Origin: Glebionis coronaria
Lineage: Eukaryota > Streptophyta > Magnoliopsida > Asterales > Asteraceae
NCBI GenBank assembly: GCA_025667525.1
Contig: CM046877.1
Location: 28,548,737-28,612,736 of the forward strand
DNA length: 64,000 nt
Direction of reading: 5' to 3'
Shown here: one piece after another, positions 36,710 to 47,228 of the stretch
How the letters are laid out: each line of letters starts with the position of its first letter
Numbering within the stretch: position 1 is the stretch's first letter
Notes under the pieces: generated by a model
Told to the model about the DNA's origin: nothing
The model's database searches: none
The model's input: the letters and a program-made list of their open reading frames with translations, nothing else
Made by a program: the position numbers and the translations under genes

Positions 36710-36982
36710 ACATACACAGAGCCTGAAAGAGGAATGGCATTCATGAACAGGGCTTGCCAGTATGCATTTCAAAGAGAAGATGAGCTGTGCTTAGCTTCAA
36801 CAATTCAGCTACTTTGTCACAAGAAGTCACTCAAGATCAACACAGAGTATTCCAAGAAGTTTGCAAAGACTTTGCAGGAAGAACTGGATAACAGATTGGA
36901 CTTGGCTGAAGCTGAAGAAAGGATGACTATTGAAGATGTTCACAGCCCAATTTTACCTTCACCTTTTATTTTACCTTTGTAA
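36710..36982 (+). pseudogene. Probable original C-terminus of the third ORF, beyond a premature TAG
   Basis: In frame with exon 2 directly after TAG 36707-36709: starts TYTEPERGMAFMNRACQ, then a Leu/Glu-rich helix, and ends at TAA 36980-36982. Open, in-frame and compositionally alike, so the stop is more likely a mutation than the true end. Confidence 0.55.
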
Positions 36983-37107
36983 TGTACTTGTAATTTTCTT
37001 TAAGTATTAATAAAATCGTGAGGTATGTTTGTTTAGATCTGTTATGAGTAAGAAGAAGCTGTTAACTCACTTACCTTAACTTAGTTAGATCTAGCAATAT
37101 TTATGTT

Positions 37108-37122
37108 TAAATAGGGGGATAT
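37108..37122 (+). other. Polypurine tract of the large copia element
   Basis: TAAATAGGGGGATAT abuts the 3' LTR start at 37123. Confidence 0.75.
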
Positions 37123-37865
37123 TGTTGGGAATCTAAACTTGTTAGATTCCCTGATCATAGATTTAAACATAATTAAGCTGTTAGATAGTCCCTTGCTTGT
37201 GCCTAGGAGGCAGGCAAGTATCGGAAGACTTACAGAGATCCATGTCTCTGTGAGCAACCTTAGAGGAGTCCATGTCAGAGACATTGTCAAGGAAGTCAAT
37301 GATTACTTGAAGACATACTCATTGGCTGTGATGGATAACAGCCAAGATGTATCAGGGACTCTAAGGAGTTGAGGGTTAACAGGGGTGGCAATACCCTGTT
37401 AACACTCAGCACACTTTGGACATGCCATTTGTGTGTTCGAGACTATGAAGAAAAAGGAAACTGTTTGACAACTGTTTCCTTAAAGCATAATGGAAGACTA
37501 CCAAGAATAGAAGAACATCATGTGACTGATGTGGGAACTTGTGAAAGCTTGTGTAGTCACCATCAAGTACTATTTAGGTCAATCTCTTAACACTATAAAT
37601 AGGATGTGTATCCATGCATTAATGTTTAACACTTTGAGATATTCATAACATTATTGCTTAGAACTTATAGAATCAAACAGCTGTGACTGTATTCATAAGT
37701 TAGGATTTATAGTTGTTCAAAGTGTGCACAACACATTGTCATCAAACGGTGTTATCCATAACACTTGTAATTCTTTATTATACAATAATAAGATTACGTT
37801 TGAAAAGTAATAACTTGTGTTGATTAGCTAAGTTTAGGGTTTCTAGCATTGATTAGGGACTTTCA
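37123..37865 (+). repeat. Large copia 3' LTR
   Basis: 743 bp; about 15 substitutions and a 1-nt indel from the 5' LTR. It is followed by ATTAG (37866-37870). Confidence 0.92.
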
Positions 37866-37870
37866 ATTAG

Positions 37871-38302
37871 GGAGGTGCTTAGTGGAAGCTTCCTCCCTCT
37901 TTCTTCTTTCTCTAATTATCCTTTAGTCCTTAATCTTCTTAAGTCTTCGACTTTTGTCTTGGGATTAGTAAACTCGTCTTGTAATTTCTTCAATAGATTA
38001 GACTTGAGTTCTTCGGCTTTTAGTACACTTCCGTCTTTTGACTTTTTCTTCGATAAATCTTTAGAATTGGTCTTGGACTTCCGTTCTTTTTGCACTTTTG
38101 ATCTTTCGACTTCGTCTTTTGTCTTTTTCTTTGATAAAAGCCCGTGAAAGCCGTGTTTTCTCCCTTTTTAACGTTTTGATCCTAAAATCACAACAAAAAC
38201 ACAAACCACGCATAATTCCAAACAAATGACATTAAATACGCGTTTTGGTCTTGTTTTAGCAAGAAATAAGTGGTAAAAGGATGGGTGTTTTCTCACCTAT
38301 CA
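37871..38302 (-). repeat. Outer element 5' LTR, part 2
   Basis: Collinear with 10035-10466 of the sister LTR, ending CACCTATCA directly before the GGCAT duplication (38303-38307). Confidence 0.88.
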
Positions 38303-38563
38303 GGCATCATCAAACAAAGCATCATGTATTGCATCGTCTTTGTTTGATTCTTTTTTCAAAAATTCGATTATCTTATCACGCCACTCTTTTGGAATATCAT
38401 TGCATTTTTCACATGCTTCTTGCAGTTCAAATTTTGAAGAGGCTGCACTTTCAAATTTGAGGGCTAAATCCACAACCGCTTTTTGCCGAACGTTGTCTTC
38501 TTTAATTAGGTTAGAAACCAATGTTTTGATTTGATCAAAAGTGTGTGGAGCTGAACAAACCAT
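38303..38563 (-). pseudogene. Body of a small unknown gene (87 codons) truncated by the retrotransposon nest
   Basis: ATG 38563 opens MVCSAPHTFDQIKTLVSNL, a mostly helical, Lys/Glu-rich protein with 'EACEKCNDIPKEWRDKI' and a tail DAIHDALFDDA. The present stop (TGA) is supplied by the first bases of the inserted LTR. Removing the 29.45 kb insertion and one GGCAT joins it in frame to 17 codons and a natural TAA at 8794-8847, giving a predicted 104-aa protein. A TATA-like TATATAAA lies about 60 bp upstream, and an AACGGCTA motif, shared in reverse with the neighbouring gene, lies further up. Family not recognised. It might still make a protein lacking the last 17 residues. Confidence 0.65.
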
Positions 38564-38705
38564 TCTAGTATTTTTTTTTATTTTGGGGAATAAATATGAT
38601 TGTTAAAAATGTTAAATTGTTAGAGTTTATATAAAGATTATGAATATTTTTTTTAAAAAAATGCCAACGGCTAGATATGTGCAACGATTATATTTTAAGT
38701 GATGT

Positions 38706-38762
38706 GTGTGGCGACGAGAGCCGACGAGGGGAGGGTGTGGCGACGAGAGCCGACGAGGCTCG
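38706..38762. repeat. Tandem duplication of a GC-rich 26-bp unit
   Basis: GTGTGGCGACGAGAGCCG occurs twice (near 38706 and 38736), each followed by ACGAGG; a third partial GGCGAGAGG follows. Confidence 0.75.
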
Positions 38763-38770
38763 GCGAGAGG

Positions 38771-39000
38771 TGATAGAATTCGTAAAACCCCATCAGATGC
38801 TTTGTATTAGTAATCTCAATATATAGATATTACAAGGGACAAACCCTGGCGGACCCTAAGCCCACAAACCGGGCTCGGGCTTTATTTATCCACTAATACT
38901 CCCCTGCAGTTTGAGCGGGAGGTCTTCGCACGTTCAAACTGGAACGAAACTCAAGAAATAAAGCACTCGGAAGACCTTTGGTGAAGATATCCGGAAACAA
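38771..39000 (-). mobile_element. Truncated copia remnant: short LTR and end of RNase H
   Basis: On the minus strand, 39000 to about 38905 encodes the conserved copia C-terminus 'FPDIFTKGLPSALF' to AQTAGEY and a stop. A polypurine tract CTGCAGGGGAG (38899-38909) and a 128-bp LTR (38771-38898, TATTAGTGG...AATTCTATCA) follow. Everything upstream of RNase H is missing, so it was truncated at about 39000. Confidence 0.7.
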
Positions 39001-39009
39001 ACATCGGAT

Positions 39010-41815
39010 CCATATAAGCTCCACACACGAAATGCATAAGTATAAATATAAGTAAAAGGGCTAAGCAATATGCAACAAAGCAAAAGTATGTAAATGCATT
39101 AAAGAATGAAAGAAAGCTGGCGCCTCATTCCATCCACGCACTCTTGGAATCCTCGCTTTGCCCTTTGGTACCTACCGTATTGGGACATGGAAAGAGAAAT
39201 ACGGCTAAGCAATACGCTCAATGTGTGGATATATACAACATAGAATGTAAAGCATAAACATAAGCAAGTAATGGAATGAAATAAATAGCATAAAATGATA
39301 GTGTAGCGGAATAATGTAAGTCCTGGAAAACCTGGTTAAGTTTATAAAACTGATTTTATCATACTGAAAACTTATGTCTAGTTTGTCTTCAAAATCTGTA
39401 TTTTAGTTATGCCAAGAGCCCATATAGATCATGATATATCAACGTGCATGAATACATAGAGGGGTGACCTCGTCATGTAATTAAATGGACTGCCTCTAAT
39501 TAAATATATATAATGAGTGGAGGGATCAGCTCCTGTAAAGGATGCAAGGCACACACCACACTTACCATGAAATCATACTACTTGTCATATGATACAACCA
39601 TCACCCACGTGATAATAATAAATAAAGGCCAAAATACTGTAAAGGGACGCTGCGAGCAATCACTCTCACCGCAGAAAATTCATAACACTGGTGCCTCCAG
39701 TTTAGGTTATGGAACCCCCACAACTAGGTGAAATTGGCATGCATGTATATAGCTCAGGCAAATCTAATTAATCATACATATACTGATGTGTTTAAGACAC
39801 TTAAACTACTTGGGGAAAACAGATGGCTGCATACGGGAAATCCTAAATGAAGGAAAGGAATGTCCTTACTCAAGGACGGAATATTCGTAGCTTATGTACA
39901 GTAAATGAAGACGAAAACGAAACGAAAGATCACTCCGACTTCACAATAGCTACATAATTAAATGGACATGAATAAGTATCTGTTTTACTTATACATACTT
40001 ATTATTGGATTACTTAACATGTTCATACTTATAATACTTATTCTTGTCTTGTCTTATTATTTCATGTTTTAATCATGTATTTCTTACAATTCTATCTGTT
40101 TTAGATTCATGTATTTCATGTTTTAAGTGTCATAATACATGTTATAACATAATAAATAACTCTCTAAAAATAGCAGGTTTCTATATATAGTAACTTTCCA
40201 AAAATAGTAAGTTTCCTTAAATAGTATGTTCCCAAAATATAAAGTTTCTAAAAATAGAAAGTTTCCATAGTTAGCATGTTTTCATAAATAGTATATTACC
40301 ATATATAGTACCATTCCATAGTTATCATGTTGGCATAAATAATGTACTTCCATATTTAATATATTTCCATTTTTAATTATATGCATAATTATATCATGTA
40401 TTATTTATATTATAAAGTTTCATAATTAAATAATACTTAGCTTACTATTAATTAATAATATCATGTCATGTTTATTATATGTTTATTATTAATTAATATT
40501 ATTACATAATACATGTTATTAAACTTTAGCATAAAATATATTAAGTAATTTAACCTAAGTTTAATTAATTAAATTCATGTTCATAAATAAATAAATCAAT
40601 TAATTATTATAACCTAAGTTTATTTAATTAAATGTGCATACATGCTTAATCATAGTTTTAATTAAATAAACATAACATAAGTTTTATTATAATTAAACCA
40701 AATTAATTAATATCTAAATTAGTTAAACATAACATAAGTCAAATTTACATGTTTGGTTTAATTAGTGTTTTTTTGAAAAATGTCAAGTACCCGAACCAAA
40801 ATCCCGAGACCCGACACCCGACACCCGACACCCGACAACAACAACTCACCGAGAGCCTAAGGCTCTCGGCTTGCTGTTGCGCCGAGTCACACAACCCCCA
40901 TCCCTCGCTGGGGTCCCCCTGCTGTGACACATGTTCCCACCGAGAACCCCTAGTGGGTCTCAATTCCTACCGTTAGGCTAAAGTTCCCACTACAGGGCTT
41001 TTGGTCCTTGCGGTTGTACATCACCACACCACCACCGCCCGTTGTGGCTTGCGGCTGGTGGTAAAAAAACCAACACCACCCCCTTGCGGGGTTGCGGCTG
41101 CTGGGCGCCAACACCACCGAGACCCTAGAGGTCTCGGTTTGCGTGCGATCGAGACAAACACCCCCTTAAACCCTTTTTGTTTTCAAATTCTTGATAGATA
41201 TACATGTTTTATGTGTTCTTATTTTATTTAATCTAAATCATAACATGTAAATAAAATAAGAAAAGGATTTAAGGAATACCGATATGTGAATTAAAAAGAA
41301 GATGAACATGAATGCGTTACTGAATCAACAACCAAAAATCAACCGAATCTTCCTTGTGTTTCTATGGGTGTTGCGGCAAGGAGAGATAGAGAAGGAGTTT
41401 TAGGGTTTTGATTTCTTGAAAAGTGCTTAATAAAATCTTCTGTAGTTTTTATTAAAGTATAATTAGTAAATTTGATATGGGCCAAGGCCCGGTTTCTCCT
41501 TTCTTTTTCTTCTAGCCGACGCCCAAACACACCCTTATACTTTGGTATTTGTTTTTCTTGCTCAAATATTTATCGTTACATTCGTGTATAATTATCATAC
41601 TTATTAGTCGTGTTATAATTACTTGTATGTTTTCCTATTATCGTAAATATTAATACTCGTGTTTACGTACATAATACTTATCATAATTAATTAATATACT
41701 TAGTATTCATGTTAAGTATTCATGTTACGTGGCGTATATTAATTAGTTTAAAAGTTTAAGTTTAACGGTAACTTCGCGCATTAATGATTGTAGGATTTTT
41801 AGAGCGGGTTTTACA
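39010..41815 (-). repeat. Probable LTR or LTR-retrotransposon fragment
   Basis: The plus-strand end GCGGGTTTTACA (to 41815) reads TGTAAAACCCGC on the minus strand, the start typical of long Ty3-type LTRs and like the LARD-like element here. The 2.8 kb is non-coding, with AT-rich short repeats (40140-40370), four tandem CCCGACA-type units near 40800, and a GC-richer stretch 40850-41160. The left boundary and any partner LTR were not found. Confidence 0.35.
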
Positions 41816-43800
41816 TATTTAGTTTACTCTTTTTTTTATTTCATCAATATAGTAATACATTTTGTTTGTTACAAAGAAAATGTAACAGATTACATTGTTT
41901 GAATTCGACACGTTATTAATATTGGCAAGGTTCTAAATAACGTGAAGCATGTCATGACAGCATAGCCAAAACGATATGACGAGTCATGGCGTTTTTAAGG
42001 CGTGCATGACTGAGTTAAAACGTCTGACAAAATATTAAAAAATATATAAGTTATATATTTATATCATATTATAAATATATTAAAGTTACAAAAAGTATAA
42101 TATATAAGAAACAAATTCAGTAAACTATTTTTAAATGTAATCTTTTCTATTTTTATATAAAATGTACGATGTTCATCAAAATTGAAGTTAAATAGCCTCC
42201 AAAAATCTCGCTTTATCGCGACTTATCACATTTTTTTTATTGTCTCACTTCAAGTTTTAAGCTCAACCTTCAGTATATTGTGTGACGTAGAGATCAAGTC
42301 TCACGTCTTTGTGAAACCTTCACGAGACATTTGCGAGCCTTTTAGAACCTTGATTATTGGAATGTTTGTTGTTTCACCTTGACCCAACCTGAACGGTAAA
42401 GAGATCTGTGGGTCTCATTAAAGGTGATTTTTTTAACTAGCATCGAAAGTCTGAGAATGACTTTTGCTTCAAGCTAAATTTGTAATTATTTCTCATGTGT
42501 AAAAAAAAAGCTAAACTAAGCACCGAAAATTATTGTCTCCATTTTATTATATCTTTCTTTTTTTAAATGTCCCAAAATAATTATCTATTACTAAAAATAT
42601 ATAAAGAATTTTAATCATGTTTATTATATTCTCTTTGTTCGAAGATTTAAAGATGTGTTTAATTAATTAGATAAAAGTAAAACTTTCTTTAAAAAGTAAA
42701 AAAGAAAAACCTGTAATAAATGTATTTTTTTTAAATTATGAATTTTTATCAAAGGAAAATAATTTTGGGATGAAGAGAGTACTATACTTTATTACAATAT
42801 ACAATAAAGGATACATAAGATATGTAAAATATGTACTCCCGTTTTTAATTTTCCACACGAATATGCTTATTTTTTCTTTTATACATTGCAATTATTACAA
42901 TTATGATTTTTTATGTTTTTAAAACGTTTTAAATATATTTGAGTTGGCGTTCTAACTTTTAGAAGTTTTAGTTTATTTAATATCTTTATTAATGTACAGA
43001 TAAATGAAGAAAATGATGGAAAAGAAAGACGTGAGAAAAAACTTTGTTTTATATTAGGCCATAAAACGAGTATTTTCACCCGCAACTCGACTTGATCCGC
43101 TAAATCGATCGAAATCGGATCACACTGATCTTATTTGGTTTCATTTCCTATTTTGTAAATTTATTTCGGTTTGGTCCATTCGGTTCGAGTCAAACGACAT
43201 TTATTCTTGTTAAACGAGTGAACGACACTTACTCGGGTTGAAGTAATAACATGTTGTGACAACGTATAAAAAATCGTTTTTATTTTTAAATTAACTAATG
43301 TTCAATCTATTTTTCTATAATCTAATTGCAGGACAAAAGTTATTTTCGAGCCTTGTTTTTTTGGTGGAAACCAAGGGACAAATCCTCACCCTTCATTTAG
43401 CTTTGATCTAAGGGTGGGGATTAATCTAAGATTTAATTTGTCAAAACCTATTTTTATATCTAATTAAATAAAGTATTTTTTTTAATCGTTCATTTTACTT
43501 TCCTTTTTTTTCACACAGTGAAATGTGTTTTCAGATCTTCATTTACATTACCACCACGCCACCAGTCGCCATCATCACACCACCGGCCACCTGCGCATTT
43601 TCTTCAACTGACCACCACCGTCAGATCCATCCTGAAACCCTAACCACCACAATCACCTCCGTAACAAACCCCTAAAAGTGATTGATTTTCTACTTGTTTT
43701 GTTCAAGATCTCTTGTTTGCTTCTCATAATCATCTATAATCATCATCGTAATCATCATCTACCAAATGCCTCTGCCACGTCATCAAACCACCACAACCGT
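41816..43800. other. AT-rich intergenic DNA
   Basis: No supported ORF or element ends. 43540-43760 has a CCACCA-rich, leader-like stretch just before the fragment at 43809. Confidence 0.5.
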
Positions 43801-43808
43801 CCGACCAG

Positions 43809-44013
43809 ATGGATAATGGAGATGTTAATGATGAAGTGTTGTTGATTGATCTTTTGTATCAGAAGGAGGAGGTAACTGACATGGTGTTTAATTGAATGAG
43901 GGATTTTGAGTGTTGTTCTTTCAGTTATGTTTATGAAGCACGTGAGTTGTTGAGAAAAGTTGGTGAGGTAGACGGATGTTCACCGGATGTAGTGTCGCTA
44001 CACGTTACTGTGT
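43809..44013 (+). pseudogene. Fragment of a possible pentatricopeptide-repeat (PPR) gene
   Basis: From ATG 43809, MDNGDVNDEVLLIDLLYQK and VTDMVFN, then TGA (43893-43895, probably from Trp), then in the same frame 'YVYEARELLRKV' and 'DGCSPDVVSLHV' to TAA 44011-44013. The GCxPDVVS signature is typical of PPR repeats, which bind organellar RNA. The frame is cut off by the minisatellite at 44001. Short and damaged, so the family call is tentative. Confidence 0.35.
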
Positions 44014-44445
44014 AATATCATCAGTGATATTTTATCACCGGTGATATTTTTATTGTTTTATCACTAGTGAAGTATCACTAGTAATAAACCAATGAAATAT
44101 CACGTTACTGTGTAATATCATCAGTGATAATTTATCACCGGTGATATTTTTATTGTTTTATCACTAGTGAAGTATCACTAGTAATAAACCAATGAAATAT
44201 CACGTTACTGTGTAATAACATCGGTGATATTTTATCACCGGTGATATTTTTATTGTTTTATCACAGTAAACTAATAAAATATCACGTTACTGTGTAATAT
44301 CACCGGTGATATTTTATTGTTTTATCACTAGTGAAGTATCACTAGTAATAAACCAATGAAATATCACGTTAGTGTATAATATCACCGGTGATATTTTATC
44401 ATCGGTGATATTTTTGTTGTTTTATCACTAGTAATAAACCAATGG
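44001..44445. repeat. Palindrome-rich minisatellite, five units of 81-100 bp
   Basis: Units begin CACGTTA(C/G)TGT at 44001, 44101, 44201, 44283 and 44365 (100, 100, 82, 82, 81 bp). They contain perfect palindromes TATCACCGGTGATA and TTCACTAGTGAA-type cores. The shorter units have lost different internal palindromes. Confidence 0.9.
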
Positions 44446-44495
44446 TATTGGGATGGAAGGCGGGGTTGGTATTTGGGATGGAAGGCGGGGTTGGT
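44446..44495. repeat. Duplicated 22-bp G-rich unit
   Basis: TGGGATGGAAGGCGGGGTTG occurs twice in a row directly after the minisatellite. Confidence 0.8.
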
Positions 44496-44527
44496 CTGAA
44501 CTGCTGAGGGTGACCCATCTGCTGCTG

Positions 44528-44641
44528 CTATTGTGACCACCTACCTTCATCAGATTTCAAAGCACTTTCAACTTCAATTCTTCTTTTAGGCGTTTCATCA
44601 AACATCTTATCATCACCAATCGGCGTTAAGAATCGGTTCAT
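44528..44641 (-). pseudogene. Short unidentified gene fragment
   Basis: Minus-strand ATG 44641 gives MNRFLTPIGDDKMFDETPKR, then 17 more codons and TAG (44528-44530). The frame continues Gln/Pro-rich through the 22-bp duplication. The codon usage looks coding, but no family is recognised. Confidence 0.25.
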
Positions 44642-44645
44642 TTTT

Positions 44646-45295
44646 AATCAATTTTTTTCAGGGATCGGTTGATTTAATGGTTATTTATTCCATTTGTGTG
44701 TTTATTTCGTGATTTGCAAGGTTAATTTGTGTAGATTTATTGATTTTTTTGTTTGAGTTTGTTGTAGAGAGAGAGTTTGATGTAGAGAGAGAGAATGTTT
44801 ATGAGATTTGTGTGTTTTGTTTTACAGAAATGAAGGGTAGTTGAGATTTACAACATATTTTTCGTTTTGGTCCCTCAGTCTTCTTTTTATAAATTGACAA
44901 TTTTAGTCCCTCCGTGTTTTTTATCATTTGATCTGGTCCCTCCTTATGAACGGCCCAGATTGAGCCCTTGGATTCCACCAAAAAAGAAGGTTGTTTAATA
45001 ACCGGACTCCTAATTGCAGTGTTTTTTTTAATTTCATGCTTTTTAATTAAACATTTAATTTATATATATTTACTTATTTTTATTACTTTTATTTTTAAAA
45101 GATATATTTAATTCAATTTTTCACGACTTTAAATTTAATTTGATTATTAAAGAATCAATAATTAAATATTCGCTAACGCATTGCGCGGGTATTATAGTAA
45201 ATATTTATCCTTCGAAGAGAAGCCCTAAATTTTAAACCATCAACATGTCGATAATCAAACTGTGTCATACACCATTCAAAATCTAAACTGAAATC
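44646..45295. other. Intergenic DNA
   Basis: Contains repeated 'TGGTCCCTCC'-type motifs (44870-44945) seen at the ends of many plant repeats, otherwise AT-rich. Confidence 0.4.
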
Positions 45296-45842
45296 ATGAA
45301 AAGGCTTCCTGTTGAATCGTTTATTCGTTTTAGGTTCGTGTCGAAGACATGGAATTCTCTTATTGGCAGCTCTAAATTCATCAAAGATCACTACGCCCAT
45401 CAAACATAACCACAACATCTACTCTTATGGTACAAAGTAAATAATCATCCACTATGTGTTTCGTTAATCGACGATGATACATTCCCAAACCACAAATTTT
45501 CCCATACAATCCCCGAGGCTATTAAGCAACTTGATTTATCATGTGAATATGGATCTTCTTCACACAGAGTGTTATGTATTTTTGGTCATAATAAAGATCT
45601 ACGTTCGCATATAGCTATTCTTTGGAATCATGATGTTAAAAAGTCGGTTGGCATTGTTATCCCTAGATCGCGTTCATATACTCTTTGTAGTCTTGGTTTT
45701 GGTGTTTGTCTAAATACTAGTGACCCTATCTTTAAGATTAATATTCATGAAAGGACACGTGCATTGGGAAATTGAGGTCTTTACGCTAAGCTCAAGGGCA
45801 TGGGAAAGTGTAACTATTGATCCGCCATCTACAAAAGTTTTT
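45296..45842 (+). pseudogene. F-box gene fragment, N-terminal half
   Basis: From 45296: MKRLPVESFIRFRFVSKTWN, the second half of an F-box (the SCF adaptor-binding motif), then 'SSKFIKDHYAHQT', TAA at about 45407, and in the same frame an F-box-associated domain with 'CVSLIDDDTFP', 'LWNHDVKKSVGIVIPRSR' and 'LGFGVCLNTSDP'. A frameshift near 45760 leads to homologous but unreadable sequence to about 45842. F-box proteins select substrates for ubiquitination. The start of the F-box and the rest of the C-terminus are missing. Confidence 0.7.
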
Positions 45843-46605
45843 AAAATTATACATAAATAAACGAGAAACACATGTGAAAATACACATATATGATCATTAT
45901 TATCGTAACGATATATTGTCAAGTAAACACACGTACACGAAATATGATCATTTGAGTTTAAAATTTTTTATCTTCTATTCGTTTATTATTTATTTATATT
46001 ATTTTAATTATATTATTATAAAATTCTTTGGTTCGATTCGGTTAGGTTTTTATTGTTCGGTTTTTGGAAAAAAACGTATCCGAATTGAAATTTTCGGTTT
46101 TCGAAAAATTAAAAACCGAACCATCGTTTTTTTACTTTCGGTTCGGTTTTTCCGGTGTTCGGTTCGTTTTTTTTTTCTCACACCCCTAGTTTGAATCACA
46201 TTTGTTGAAACTGACATTTTGACTCTTGGTTTATCTACAAACCCTGAAACACGGCGGGAATATTTTGAAAATTGGTTTACCTACAAACTCTTCATTTTCC
46301 TTATTTCGAATTAATATTTTGAAAATTGGTTTATCTACAAACTCTATATTTCCAATAGTAAGTCTCAACTAAAGAACCATAATCTTCAATTGTAAGTTAA
46401 TTTTGACAAGCTGTAACAATTTCTGTAAATTTATATATTTTGGTTTCAATAAATAGTGTTTTCATGATACCCTTTTGAGATTATTTGTAGAAGATCTTTT
46501 GTGTTGTCCATGACAAAACTGTATTTTCTACAAAGATTTTCTGTAAAATCGTATAGATTGGAACGTTGCTTATGAAGGATTAATGTGTCTATTTTTGGTT
46601 TTGTC
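45843..46605. other. AT-rich spacer
   Basis: Repeated CGGTTCGGTTTT-like runs (46025-46170) and two copies of 'GAAAATTGGTTTA(C/T)CTACAAACTC' near 46267 and 46321; no gene. Confidence 0.45.
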
Positions 46606-46771
46606 ATGGAGAACAGCCGTAAAATGGAAAGCCAGAACACCCTTTCAGTCATTACCAGCGAGGACATCCGCAATGAGGACGTGGAAGACACCACAAAAAT
46701 CGAGGTGACAGAAATCGAGCCGCTTGACCGAGGATTCAAGCGGGCCAAAAGTAGATATAACGTTTATTTGT
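46606..46771 (+). other. Possible single coding exon of an unknown gene
   Basis: ATG 46606 encodes 55 charged residues (MENSRKMESQNTLSVITSED ... RYNVY) ending at a strong donor TT|GTAAGT. It does not join in frame to the gene at 53399 (see rejected items). It could be a stranded first exon. Confidence 0.3.
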
Positions 46772-47223
46772 AAGTCTTCTTTGTTTCTGATTTATTTTTT
46801 GTTCTTTTTAAATAGATAAGTCAAGGACTAGTTGTAGTTTGTAGTTTTCAATTTAATGAAATTTAGCTTTTAAACTTTTATCAAAGTCTGCCTTTATGCT
46901 CTTTTTTCCAATATGCTTAATTTATCCAGCTTATTTAAGTGCTTATCCTTGTTCAAAGAATAATAATTTAAGTGCTTGTTTCCTCTTGATATCTGCTTAG
47001 TGATGCTTATTGTACCTAGTCTTTAACCTGGTTAAACAAAATTTGTGCTTGAAGGTACTTAGTAATTCTTATGATAAATAAAGATAGCTTTTAAAGGTGT
47101 TTGGGATAAGATAAATTGGTTAGACTTCTTAAAGGTCAAACTGGTTTTTGACCTTAAACCATGTTAGTTTAATCTTAACTAGTAGTTAGAAGCAGCTGTT
47201 AAAAGTTTCGCAGATGTTAAAAT

Positions 47224-47228
47224 CTAAT
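47224..47228. repeat. Target-site duplication CTAAT, left copy
   Basis: CTAAT at 47224-47228 and 53255-53259 flank the second copia element exactly. Confidence 0.93.

Larger units (their letters stand above)
25647..37865 (+). mobile_element. Ty1/copia element of Sirevirus type, 12.2 kb, with an extra 3' ORF
   Basis: LTRs 25647-26390 (744 bp) and 37123-37865 (743 bp), both TGTTGGGAAT...GGGACTTTCA, with ATTAG duplications. PBS TGGTATCAGAGC is at 26393-26404, and the polypurine tract AAATAGGGGGATAT ends at 37122. Order: gag, protease, integrase, RT, RNase H, then about 4.5 kb carrying a long extra ORF. The extra 3' ORF, the size and the G-rich repeats upstream of the 3' LTR fit Sireviruses, the plant copia lineage with env-like or extra genes. 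The LTRs differ by about 15 substitutions and 1 indel. Gag-pol is broken, so the copy is not autonomous. Confidence 0.9.
8853..38302 (-). mobile_element. Outer non-autonomous Ty3-like LTR retrotransposon (TR-GAG-like), host of two nested insertions
   Basis: Two LTR copies (8853-10466; 24465-38302 interrupted) are each exactly 1,614 bp once the copia insertion and its duplicated ATTAG are subtracted. GGCAT duplications flank the whole. On the minus strand the LTR starts TGATAGG. The PBS next to LTR 24465 is TGGCGCCGCTGCCGG, close to the tRNA-Asp-type PBS of Athila/Tat Ty3 elements. Removing both nested elements leaves about 7.05 kb with a 3.8 kb internal region. That region holds only a degenerate gag-like ORF (22595-24259) and no protease, RT, RNase H or integrase. 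The LTRs differ at about 24 positions by eye (about 1.5%). Confidence 0.85.

Noticed and set aside
32773..36982. A retroviral envelope function for the third ORF
   Set aside because: No signal peptide, hydrophobic fusion segment or membrane anchor is visible; only its position after pol suggests env.
8853..38302. A 1.6 kb segmental duplication (8853 and 24465) as an independent event
   Set aside because: Flanking GGCAT duplications, a PBS at one inner edge and a polypurine tract at the other show that the pair are LTRs of one element.
39010..41815. A complete solo LTR
   Set aside because: Only one end has an LTR-like terminus; no left boundary or target duplication could be found, so it is kept as a low-confidence fragment.
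44001..44445. CRISPR-like array of regularly spaced repeats
   Set aside because: Whole units are repeated with no unique spacers, and the sequence is a plant genome; it is a minisatellite.
45173..45418. 81-codon minus-strand ORF opposite the F-box fragment
   Set aside because: The plus strand has clear F-box homology over the same bases, and no family fits the minus-strand reading.
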